From Aduncisulcus paluster (Eukaryota > Fornicata): a stretch of 25,717 bases of DNA. How positions within the stretch are numbered: the stretch's first letter is position 1; each line of letters opens with the position of its first letter. Below are positions 1-7,675 of the stretch, one piece after another. The notes beneath the pieces were generated by a model. The model had not been told where the DNA came from and ran no database searches. It was given only the letters and a program-made list of their open reading frames with translations. The DNA is taken from contig BQXS01012480.1 of the NCBI GenBank assembly GCA_024181965.1, positions 1,797 through 27,513 of the forward strand. The letters run 5' to 3'. The translations under genes were made by a program, and so were the position numbers.

Positions 1-3000
1 CAATCAGAATGTACGATAGAATGACACGATGTTCCACCCTTCTTTTCTTGTTTTATCTGATTATATTTCATTTTAAGCATAGTATAATCAACATCTCTCA
101 TCTCTCCTTCTTCTCCTTCTTCTTCTTCTCCTTCTTCCTCTTCCTCTCTCCAAAATCTTTGTTGAGATTGATCCTCAGCATGTCCATCAGCTCTTCTCTC
201 CTTTCTCTCATCTCTTCCTCTCTTCTTCTTCATCATCTTTCTTCCTTCTGAATCAACTGAACAAGATATAGACTGCTGATGAGTTGACAAAAAATGTACA
301 GTTGGTGCCACACCACTCAGGATATCAGGAGTCTTCGGAGTTCCAGGGATAGGTCGAGCAACATGGAACACGTCTGTACTACTATTATTACAACAATAGA
401 GAAGTGAGGAAACAAATGGAGAACCAGCCACATCACCATGGAGAAGAGAGGAACCAGACATTGAATTCTCATAATTCTCTCTTGCTCTCTCTCGTCCATC
501 TCTTCTCAAAGTTGATGTTGGAGTCTTTGGTGAAGCTGGGAGGACAATATGAGACTTAGATAAAGAAACAGAGGTTGTATCATCATCTTTGCTTAGCCTT
601 AGAGGACAATGTTTCTTCTCACACCTATTTATAGAACCATTGTGATGATCTCGATTAGTTATATCGGCCAATGGAAGTCTTATTGAAGAACGTTTACCAA
701 TACATGAAAAATCTTCGCTCTCTTCTTCAATTTGTTCTTTAATTTGTTCAGTATATTCACGTCCTCGAGAAGTTATTTGAAATGTTTCAACCTGTTGGCT
801 ATTTCCCCTTATGGTTTCCTTCTCTTCTTCTTGCTCTTCTTCCTTATGGAATGCGGGACTGATTATGGTATCTTGTCTATCATATTTATAAGAATTGAAA
901 TCGAGACATCTTCTAGCAGAGAGAATTGAAGGAGAGTGGAGATCACTTTGTTCACCTTCTCTTTCTTCCAAAGGCTCAATCTCTTCAATCTCTTCAATCT
1001 CCCTAACTATTCCTTCATGTTCCAGTACAGTAGGGAATGTTCCAGATGATACCATTTCTTCACAAGATAATGTTTTCTTTCCTACAGTAGGAGAAGAGAG
1101 GTACTTGTCCTTCACTGTAGTGCAAATATCATGGTGTGGAGGATCATTCATATCATTCATATCATTCATAGTACTTTGACAATGAGGAGTCATACATCCT
1201 CTCGTCGTTTCGCAAGAAGAGTCACTCCCAATGATATACTGTACACTCGTATAGCTACTATTACTGATACTACTATTACTGTTGCCATGCTCTCTTGTCT
1301 GTCTCTGTTTTTCTCTCAGTGCAATAACTGCTCTCATGGCACTCTGAGCACACCTCTGAAGGTATGGAGAAGAGCCAGGCACAGGGGATGTATATCCTTG
1401 AGAAGAGGAAGAAGAAGAGGAGGAAGAGGAGGAGGAGTGAGGTTGAAGAGAAGAAGTACCATAGGTTGAGATAGGAATGCTACATGATATTTCCTGGCTT
1501 ATATCCTGACTCTTAGACTTTATACTCTTCTGTGAGACTGAGTGCAACGATACAGTATCTTGTGAACTCTGTGATGCCCTCTGTGATGCCCTCTGTGATG
1601 CCCTCTGTGATGGTTGTGACATAGCTTCAGAAGAATTAACACAGGAAGAAGAAGAAGGTGAAGAAGAAGATTGCGGGAATTGTGTTGTTTTCCCACTTTC
1701 TATAGAGAGTTTAGAAAGGACTGAAGTCAAAGGAGATCTATTTTGGGGAATAACATGGCAAGGACTAGATGAAGAGCAAGAATGTACGGAATGTTGCTGG
1801 TAATGTTTCTCACTGGGACTAAAAATAGATACCCATTGTCGTTGGATCCTATATTGACCTTTTCTATTTCCTCCACATTTCCCTTTCCTTCTTTTCGAGG
1901 TACTAGCCTTATTAACCCGTTTCTTTCCTTTTGAACAAGATGAACAAGAAGAAGAGGAAGAAGAGGAAGAAGAGGTTGGAGTAAACTTAAGTTCCTGATG
2001 GTCTCTCTCTTCTTCTTTCTGGTGTTCTGAATATGGCATACATTTAACCTGGTCCAGATCTTCCTCTCCTCTCTTCTCAACAAGTCCAATCCCTTGTAAA
2101 GCATTGGCAATATCATACAATCTCCGAAGTAATGTTAATGGATTGTTTGGAGACGGTTCATCGCAACAGATTGAACAGAAGACATCAACAACATGACTAA
2201 GCGATACCGAAGGAAGATATTTGATAGATGAAGCTTTGGAATGACAGGCTGACTCATGGAATGTTGCTTCATCATGACGTTTTGTTTCAATCACATCTCC
2301 TTCTCTTTCTTCTTCTTCTTCTTCTTCTTCTTCTTCCTTTAATGGTTCTTCCTCTTTCTTTTCTACAGATATTTTTTGACCTTTCTCAGCATCAATCTGT
2401 GGTATCTTGGACTGTAAAGGCATGGAAGGAGAAGGAAGAATAGCTGAAACTAAAGGATTTGGACAAGACAATACTTTGACAGAACCTTCAGAATGTGATT
2501 CATGACAACTGGGTGTATATGTTCTATTTTTAGATGAATTTGTTCTATTTTTAGATGAACAACCAGAACCAAGACTACTTGGAGGCATCATGAGGCTCCC
2601 CGCAGGAATATATTCCTTCTTTCTGGCTGAATTACTGGAAAGACTGTCACCCTGTTGTCCACGATGAGATTCTTGAAGAATCTTGTTACTGCTACAATTC
2701 TGAAGATCTGTAACTTGTGAGATATGAAGACCATTACCACTATTACTGGTATGACTGTGATATTCTGGCTGCCGTGGCTGCACCGATGTTCTATTTGTGT
2801 ATTTGTTCCCAGCCCTGGGCACTGATGCTTGCACAGTATCTTGTTCGGAATAAGATGCGATATATTCGGCAGTTATTGAGCAAAGGACACATATAAACAC
2901 CCATGTTAGTCTGACATTGAGAGTCTGCATTTTCATTGGAATATTAAACCTCTGAGCAAATAGATAGGGAGCAAAGGCAGATGTGCGAAGAGTTTTAAGG

Positions 3001-4256
3001 GAAGGAGAGATCCTAATGGAGCCAGAAGAAGAACGATGAGTGATCCCAGGCGTAGATATATTAGAAATAACTCCAGTAGCTCGCGTAGGAAGAGTCACTG
3101 CTTTGGATGGAAGGACTGGAGGAGTCATGCGAAGGGTATCATTGTGAATTGTCCCATGGGACTGTCGATCAGCAGGACAACAAGAAGTACGAGAAGAGGA
3201 GATTGGAATTCGAGAGGACGGAGTTTGGGGGCTAGATGGAGATTGTGGACCAATAATAGAATGTTTTGAAGGTATATTTGATATATTATGAGATGATATT
3301 GGTGATTTTGGCTGAGATAAACCATCAATAGGAATGGAGCTCTGTAAAACTGTGCGATATGAAGTGGAACTAGCTTTGATGACTTTTGAGGAGTCTATAT
3401 GAGATAGTGGGAGTGAAGATTTTGTATGTATTGCATTTTGACTATTTTCATTGGCTTTTGGAACCTCTTTCGAGTGAGATTCCATGGACTCAATCTCAGC
3501 AAGAAATGAAGCAGCAACGGATGCTAAATTCTGCAGATTTGATGACATTCGACAAACATTTCCTGCTTTTTCTGAACATTTCAGCTCAGTCGTTGCACTA
3601 TGAGCAGCTTTTGAACTCCTCGTTGTTGTTGGAAGAGTAGAGGATTGAAGCTGATATAATTGGCTGGGAGTGGGTCGAACAGATTTAAAACTTGTTGGTT
3701 CCGAGATAGATTGGGCCGTTTTTCGAGAAGATCCCGCCTTTCCCGATGAAGAATCTCGATCAGCAGAATCGTGGGATAACCCTCGTTTTGGAACTAATTT
3801 TGTTGTTGGATTGAAAATAAAATGTTGAATTAATCCATTTAATAAATGCTTAAGTTGATAATTACTTGCTGGTTGTCCAAGATAATAAAATGATTGAAAG
3901 TCTTTTCTTAAGATCCCTACTGCTTCTAAAATGGCAAGAAGATCATATATTCTACGAGTTTGTACACCAAGTCTCGCAGACATAGTTTTTGCCGGCGGTA
4001 ATCTGATACCATGTTCATTTTCACCATATACTGTTACAAATCTAAAAGCAAACATAATGAGAGCATGAATTGAATAAAAAAAGAATAGGTATTGAATAAT
4101 TAGGAAGAATAAACCCGATTTCATGCTCAGAATCATTCCGAAACTGTGCGCTGAAAAGTAAAAAAAAGAAATGGTTACATACCTTTCACCAAGGTTTAAT
4201 AATACATTTGTTGCCTTTGGCTTTTTCAGTTTTGAACCAGAGGAACTCGGGGGCAT
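1..4256 (-). CDS. Atypical E2F transcription factor, two E2F-type winged helices (3' end outside window)
   Basis: The minus strand is open from an ATG at 4256 (stop just upstream at 4257-4259) to the left edge, so at least about 1,371 residues are encoded after removing one 141-nt intron. The first E2F winged helix covers residues ~10-75, with recognition-helix motif RRIYDLLAILEAVG at residue 54. A second motif, RRLYDIANALQGIGLVEK, begins at residue 664. E2F family members bind TTTSSCGC-like promoter sites and control G1/S genes. Two DNA-binding domains mark the E2F7/8/DEL subgroup, which acts without DP. The stretch between and after them is low-complexity (Ser, Glu, Asn) and probably disordered. 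Residues 832-874 hold nine Ser-Gln pairs. SPK/TPK-type sites occur near residues 1193 and 1260. I saw no clear marked box or Rb-binding motif, but the C-terminus is missing. The linker length is extreme for the family. Undetected introns in the linker are possible but no stop codon requires them. Confidence 0.85.
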   Translation of the reverse strand, partial: MPPSSSGSKLKKPKATNVLLNLGERYVTISFFYFSAHSFGMILSMKSGLFFLIIQYLFFFYSIHALIMFAFRFVTVYGENEHGIRLPPAKTMSARLGVQTRRIYDLLAILEAVGILRKDFQSFYYLGQPASNYQLKHLLNGLIQHFIFNPTTKLVPKRGLSHDSADRDSSSGKAGSSRKTAQSISEPTSFKSVRPTPSQLYQLQSSTLPTTTRSSKAAHSATTELKCSEKAGNVCRMSSNLQNLASVAASFLAEIESMESHSKEVPKANENSQNAIHTKSSLPLSHIDSSKVIKASSTSYRTVLQSSIPIDGLSQPKSPISSHNISNIPSKHSIIGPQSPSSPQTPSSRIPISSSRTSCCPADRQSHGTIHNDTLRMTPPVLPSKAVTLPTRATGVISNISTPGITHRSSSGSIRISPSLKTLRTSAFAPYLFAQRFNIPMKMQTLNVRLTWVFICVLCSITAEYIASYSEQDTVQASVPRAGNKYTNRTSVQPRQPEYHSHTSNSGNGLHISQVTDLQNCSSNKILQESHRGQQGDSLSSNSARKKEYIPAGSLMMPPSSLGSGCSSKNRTNSSKNRTYTPSCHESHSEGSVKVLSCPNPLVSAILPSPSMPLQSKIPQIDAEKGQKISVEKKEEEPLKEEEEEEEEEEREGDVIETKRHDEATFHESACHSKASSIKYLPSVSLSHVVDVFCSICCDEPSPNNPLTLLRRLYDIANALQGIGLVEKRGEEDLDQVKCMPYSEHQKEEERDHQELKFTPTSSSSSSSSSCSSCSKGKKRVNKASTSKRRKGKCGGNRKGQYRIQRQWVSIFSPSEKHYQQHSVHSCSSSSPCHVIPQNRSPLTSVLSKLSIESGKTTQFPQSSSSPSSSSCVNSSEAMSQPSQRASQRASQRASQSSQDTVSLHSVSQKSIKSKSQDISQEISCSIPISTYGTSSLQPHSSSSSSSSSSSSQGYTSPVPGSSPYLQRCAQSAMRAVIALREKQRQTREHGNSNSSISNSSYTSVQYIIGSDSSCETTRGCMTPHCQSTMNDMNDMNDPPHHDICTTVKDKYLSSPTVGKKTLSCEEMVSSGTFPTVLEHEGIVREIEEIEEIEPLEEREGEQSDLHSPSILSARRCLDFNSYKYDRQDTIISPAFHKEEEQEEEKETIRGNSQQVETFQITSRGREYTEQIKEQIEEESEDFSCIGKRSSIRLPLADITNRDHHNGSINRCEKKHCPLRLSKDDDTTSVSLSKSHIVLPASPKTPTSTLRRDGRERARENYENSMSGSSLLHGDVAGSPFVSSLLYCCNNSSTDVFHVARPIPGTPKTPDILSGVAPTVHFLSTHQQSISCSVDSEGRKMMKKKRGRDERKERRADGHAEDQSQQRFWREEEEEGEEEEGEEGEMRDVDYTMLKMKYNQIKQEKKGGTSCHSIVHSD
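1147..1170 (-). repeat. 9-bp tandem repeat encoding (MND)3 in E2F
   Basis: The plus strand shows ATCATTCAT-type units repeated three times in a row, encoding Met-Asn-Asp three times in the low-complexity C-terminal half of the E2F protein. A similar 9-bp triplication near 969-1000 encodes a Glu-Ile-Glu repeat. Both look like replication-slippage expansions. Confidence 0.8.
1567..1612 (-). repeat. 12-bp tandem repeat encoding (SQRA)n in E2F
   Basis: Four head-to-tail units of CTCTGTGATGCC on the plus strand; the last is changed at the final base. On the coding strand they encode Ser-Gln-Arg-Ala units. They form the core of a cluster of nine Ser-Gln pairs in 42 residues, the type of cluster targeted by ATM/ATR kinases in other eukaryotes. 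Confidence 0.9.
2520..2559 (-). repeat. 21-bp-period direct repeat encoding SSKNRT twice
   Basis: Two identical 19-bp copies (2520-2538 and 2541-2559), period 21 bp, inside the inter-domain linker of E2F. They encode two SSKNRT units. A poly-Glu run encoded at about 2306-2336 lies on the C-terminal side in the same linker. Confidence 0.85.
4042..4182 (-). other. Spliceosomal intron in the E2F gene
   Basis: Read on the minus strand, the intron starts GTATGT (4182-4177) and ends GCTTTTAG (4042). Splicing joins residues LGER to FVTVYG and restores a continuous first winged helix. Unspliced, about 47 hydrophobic residues unlike E2F would interrupt the domain. The intron is 141 nt, a multiple of three, and has no in-frame stop, so simple ORF reading hides it. 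It interrupts the codon for Arg25 after the second base. A 32-nt alternative ending at 4151 leaves the domain broken and is less likely. Confidence 0.75.
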
Positions 4257-4554
4257 TTATAGTTTGGTGACAAATCACCTTGGTGGAAATAACGCTGGAA
4301 ATAGATCATGTCGCTGTCTCGATTATTCATCTCAAAGAACCGTAGAAATCAAGGAAATTCATAAAAGAATCGACAATTATTCTAATTTCCATAGAATTGA
4401 TGTTATTTTCTTATGATATGGAAATATTCATATCATTCATTTTCTCAGCCCAACGGGCTGTTATATCCGCAAAATAAGGGGGGAAACCAGCTTTATCGGC
4501 AATTATTTTTAAAATGACGCAAATAAAAAAGCTAATTTATTGTAGAACAAGGAT
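4257..4554. promoter_or_regulatory. Intergenic: E2F 5' side and ERD2 3' end
   Basis: This 298-bp gap lies between the ERD2 stop and the E2F start, both minus strand. It holds a perfect 6-bp hairpin, CAGCCC-AAC-GGGCTG, at 4446-4460. On the minus strand an AATAAA lies at 4541-4536, 13 nt past the ERD2 stop. No coding region or convincing E2F-type site was found. Confidence 0.5.
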
Positions 4555-5205
4555 CTAGAGGGGCAATTGCATTTTCTCTCCTTTAAGTTTGGCCTTGAAA
4601 TAATAATATATAAAATCGGCATATAGAACAGTTTGGGTGATACCAGTAATCCATACGATCAGAGGAACGTGAATGTGTAGAACAAAAGTCCTCCATAGCC
4701 AACTCAAAACATAGAAAAATCTGTATAATCCAAGTGTAACGATATAGTCAGAAGTGAATGATTCCACTTCACCACTTTTATGTAAGAATAACGATTGAGG
4801 CAGCATGGATACGGCCTCGAGAATCAAAGAAAATGTCCATAAAATTTCAATAAGGGTGTATTTGCTTGTAAATATGGTGGCACCAATAATGGACGGAACA
4901 AGAACATATAATAAAGGGAGAAGATCAAATTCTAATTGGTATGTTGCTCTGTATTTGAAAGAAATCAAATAAATTGTAAAAACAGTGATTGAAATATAAA
5001 ATATCTTCATAATTACATTATAAAGAAAGGTCCAGTTCCAGAATAAATCAAGATATCTGGCACAAAAGACGATGAGATATAGAATTTGAGTCTTTAAACT
5101 CAAACCAGTGACACTTTTCTGTTTATAGACTTTTTTAAGAAGTAAAAGGATACTGAGAACATGGGTAAAATCAGCCAAATACCGGAAAAGGTTGAATCCC
5201 GCCAT
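4555..5205 (-). CDS. ERD2: ER lumen protein-retaining receptor (KDEL/HDEL receptor, Erd2)
   Basis: Seven-helix Golgi/ER receptor that binds escaped ER-resident proteins by their C-terminal K/HDEL signal in the Golgi at low pH and returns them in COPI vesicles. The protein aligns over its whole length with the family: FNLFR near the start (R8), ARYLDLF (R50, D53), the EILWTFS block at 120-126, and YRFFYVLSWLWR at 161-172 with the spaced Arg/Tyr/Trp/Arg of the ligand pocket. The C-terminal tail has the usual lysines. I chose the ATG at 5205 (MAGFNLFR) because the family begins at this point. An upstream in-frame ATG at 5271 would add 22 charged residues with no counterpart. Length is 216 residues, close to the usual ~212-220. 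The loop after RATY is about eight residues shorter than in animal receptors. Confidence 0.95.
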   Translation of the reverse strand: MAGFNLFRYLADFTHVLSILLLLKKVYKQKSVTGLSLKTQILYLIVFCARYLDLFWNWTFLYNVIMKIFYISITVFTIYLISFKYRATYQLEFDLLPLLYVLVPSIIGATIFTSKYTLIEILWTFSLILEAVSMLPQSLFLHKSGEVESFTSDYIVTLGLYRFFYVLSWLWRTFVLHIHVPLIVWITGITQTVLYADFIYYYFKAKLKGEKMQLPL

Positions 5206-5511
5206 AATATGTTTTCTTTCGCAAAGAAATCTCGTTTTGACAATTTTCATCACCACTTGATCCTCCAACATGATCTTTAAGGATGATGCCCATGGTTGAT
5301 GACATTTTCAATTTTATTGATGGCATAAATTGCCCTGATATTTTTAAAATCCCAATTCATATCATTATAAAATCGATAATCTGACGACATGCCATGTGGC
5401 AGTGACTGCCGGTATCATGTTTTCCTAATCGGGTTTTAACAGGCCAGGAAGTATCGATACACACAATTTATCAGGTTTTCTCCAAAGTATCACACGTATA
5501 ATAATCATTTA
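5206..5511. promoter_or_regulatory. Intergenic: ERD2 5' region and Bub2-like 3' end
   Basis: A 306-bp gap between two minus-strand genes. It contains a near-perfect 13-nt palindrome, GGCAGTGACTGCC, at 5398-5410, roughly 190 bp upstream of the chosen ERD2 start. No ORF of note was seen apart from the 22-codon upstream extension of ERD2 (5206-5271). Confidence 0.4.
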
Positions 5512-5514
5512 TTA
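5508..5514 (-). terminator. AATAAA overlapping the Bub2-like stop codon
   Basis: On the minus strand the sequence is TAATAAA: the stop TAA (5514-5512) and a candidate poly(A) signal AATAAA (5513-5508) share two bases. This would give an extremely short 3' UTR. It is inferred from sequence only. Confidence 0.45.
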
Positions 5515-6459
5515 AGGTTTCTTGAGAGACGAAGGTAGAAGTTTTTCCATTGTATCTGAATCGATCATATGAAGAGCAAGAGCGGATTGTTGCCGCTGAT
5601 CTAATTTTCTGAATATTTCCCGAGTTATCCTGATTGTTTGGCGAGCTTCAACTGTTTTCTGTTCAGATAATATCTGGACTGGCACTGCTGATTCGAGTAA
5701 TTCTTTCTTCACAATGATAGCTTGAGCCACAACGGCTGGGACTGTCAAATGTTCTCCAAATGCGAAAAAGAAATCCCATAACTTTAGAGCTTCATCTAAA
5801 GGTGGTTGAGAAGCACAGAATGTCATCAATCGAGAGAAAGCCCAGATTTCTCCAATTAGCTTATGTTTTGATAGATATTCGAATAATTCAGGATCAACGG
5901 TCTCCAATATAATATCAACCAGGGCTGCACCAGCATGTACTCCTTCTAAATTCTTCATAAAATATGTTGGACAATGTTTTGTAACGATACGGACAAAAGC
6001 GAAAAAGGCATCATGCTCTGGAAGAACAAACAGTAAAGGAGCGGCAACAACATTCATACCCTGAACGTAGGACGCCCCAGGAAGATCATTTTCCTCTTTA
6101 TAATGGACATATGCATTCAAAAGCCTAATTAATTTGTCTTCAGGAACTTTTTCTTCAAAAACACGGTTCGACTTGAAAGTTCGGTCAGTATCCCTTTTAA
6201 TTTTGTCATGAAGAGAAGATTTTCCCCGTTTCACAAGAGATAAATATTTTTGAATATCACCATTACCAGTTCTTAATAGACATTTCCAAACTATTTGTCG
6301 CAATGGTGTTTCTGAATCTTTTATAGTGTAATCTGGAATTCCATGATGCAAAACCAGTGTTTTAAGTTGAATTAATCTTTCTTTCTTCTCCTCATCAGAT
6401 ATAGAAGGAGGAACTTCTAATACTTTCATGAAAGAGGAAATTATCTCTGGTGATTCCAT
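5512..6459 (-). CDS. BUB2: TBC-domain Rab/Tem1-type GTPase-activating protein, Bub2/Cdc16-like
   Basis: TBC GAP of 315 residues, close to yeast Bub2 (306). The catalytic IxxDxxRT motif appears as IKRDTDRT (residues 87-94, Arg finger R93) and the YxQ motif as YVQ (131-133, glutamine finger Q133). Outside these, the blocks NAYVHY, YVQGMNVVAAPLLFV, KHCPTYFMKNLEGVHAG and PPLDEALKLWDF, and the short C-terminal helix region, follow the Bub2/Cdc16 pattern more closely than other TBC families. In yeasts Bub2 works with Bfa1/Byr4 on the Tem1/Spg1 GTPase at the spindle pole or basal body to delay mitotic exit. The partner is not in this window. The ATG at 6459 is the natural start. On the 3' side, TAATAAA fuses the stop codon with a poly(A)-type signal. 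Confidence 0.88.
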   Translation of the reverse strand: MESPEIISSFMKVLEVPPSISDEEKKERLIQLKTLVLHHGIPDYTIKDSETPLRQIVWKCLLRTGNGDIQKYLSLVKRGKSSLHDKIKRDTDRTFKSNRVFEEKVPEDKLIRLLNAYVHYKEENDLPGASYVQGMNVVAAPLLFVLPEHDAFFAFVRIVTKHCPTYFMKNLEGVHAGAALVDIILETVDPELFEYLSKHKLIGEIWAFSRLMTFCASQPPLDEALKLWDFFFAFGEHLTVPAVVAQAIIVKKELLESAVPVQILSEQKTVEARQTIRITREIFRKLDQRQQSALALHMIDSDTMEKLLPSSLKKP

Positions 6460-6610
6460 TTTTAACTTTTAAATTATGTATTATCGAAATATTATCGAAA
6501 TAAATTCTGTATTGTTATCAAATAAAGTGGTGCAAGAAGATTTTGTTAACCGTTTCAATTTCTTGGAAATAGATGAATGAATCCATTTTTTCGGGAGTTA
6601 CATAATAGAT

Positions 6611-6616
6611 TTTATT
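6611..6616 (-). terminator. AATAAA directly behind the IFT46 stop
   Basis: Candidate poly(A) signal on the minus strand, three bases after the TAA stop at 6620-6622. Confidence 0.4.
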
Positions 6617-6619
6617 GAA

Positions 6620-7465
6620 TTATTCAAAATTATGGTCGAAATGCTGATTTTGTTGAATATCTGAGAATAATGTGAAGAACAGGTGCAACGCTTCCACAAG
6701 ACCTGATCTGGTGCTATGGACTGGAATATCACACAAAGAACAAACGACTCTAGCATATTCTTCAAGGGAAAGATCAATATCTGGAGGAGGAATTCCAGTT
6801 TTTCTCAAAGTCATTTCTACTTCACGAGGGAGGGTATCCATCAGCGATTCTACGTCTGGCATTGTATCAGAGTAAACGAATTCGGACGGTGGTTGCTCAG
6901 CATGTATTTTCTCGATCTCATCGATCCATTTGTCAATGTCTTCATCTGTCTCGGCTGTCCACACTCCACCACTTTGCGAGTGCATAATACCGTATTGTTT
7001 AGAAATGCTTTGAAGTTTTACCTCAAGAACAGAGGGATCACTCTGAATGTTTGCAGCTTCATCAGGGATGGCAACACCAAGAAGGTCTTTTTTCCCATCT
7101 GGCCTTTCTACCTTTACAAATGGATCAATATCTCCAATGGCGGGCATATATTCAAATACAAATGGCTGAAGTTTGGTATCTAATTGGATTTCATGAGGTT
7201 GGAAAGCATCAATAAAATCAAAAAGAGCCGAATCATCGCCTCCACTAAACATAGAGTCATTATCGTTATCTATAGTATGAGTTGGGGATGTTGCACCAAA
7301 TGTGTCATCTTCTATCGGGTCAAATTCTTCAAGACCATCAGTACCATCAAATCTACCTTCAACTTCTTCTTCTTCCATTTCTACTTCATCACTATCGTTT
7401 TCCTCGAAGTCATTATTCTCATATGATTCATCTATCGGCATATCAGTGTGAAAATTCGAATGCAT
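6620..7465 (-). CDS. IFT46: Intraflagellar transport protein 46 (IFT46), IFT-B core
   Basis: IFT46 is a subunit of the IFT-B1 core that carries cargo, including outer dynein arms, in flagella. The first ~80 residues are acidic and disordered (DFEENDSDEVEMEEEE), as in other IFT46 proteins. The conserved domain runs from ~83 to 270, with DFIDAFQPHEIQLDTKLQPF, YMPAIGDIDPFVKV, RPDGKKDLLG, QSDPSVL, WIDEIEKIH, PPSEFVYSDTMPDVESLM and a C-terminal LHLFFTLFSDIQQNQHF. The order and spacing match animal and algal IFT46 well. I used the ATG at 7465 (MHSNFHTD). The frame stays open further up only through a TTG at 7489. Predicted length is 281 residues. It shows that the organism builds a flagellum by IFT. 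An AATAAA lies 3 nt after the stop (6616-6611). Confidence 0.93.
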   Translation of the reverse strand: MHSNFHTDMPIDESYENNDFEENDSDEVEMEEEEVEGRFDGTDGLEEFDPIEDDTFGATSPTHTIDNDNDSMFSGGDDSALFDFIDAFQPHEIQLDTKLQPFVFEYMPAIGDIDPFVKVERPDGKKDLLGVAIPDEAANIQSDPSVLEVKLQSISKQYGIMHSQSGGVWTAETDEDIDKWIDEIEKIHAEQPPSEFVYSDTMPDVESLMDTLPREVEMTLRKTGIPPPDIDLSLEEYARVVCSLCDIPVHSTRSGLVEALHLFFTLFSDIQQNQHFDHNFE

Positions 7466-7675
7466 TGTGATGTTGGCAAAGAAAATCAAAATAAGTGTAA
7501 CCTAATATAAAAACGAATGAATTTCTTTGATACACAACATAATTGTTATAAATAATTTATTGGCTGCGTATTTCTTGAATTTATACCCATACAGAACGAT
7601 TATGAAGGTGGAACCGAACTTGAAAAATGAAAAGTATACATATGATCAGATATTAACAATATTGAATAAAAAAAA

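Noticed and set aside
4151-4182. Alternative 32-nt intron GTATGT...TTTTCAG in E2F
   Set aside because: It has good splice ends but leaves unrelated hydrophobic sequence inside the winged helix; the 141-nt choice restores the domain.
6716-7183. 155-codon plus-strand ORF
   Set aside because: Antisense of the well-supported IFT46 gene.
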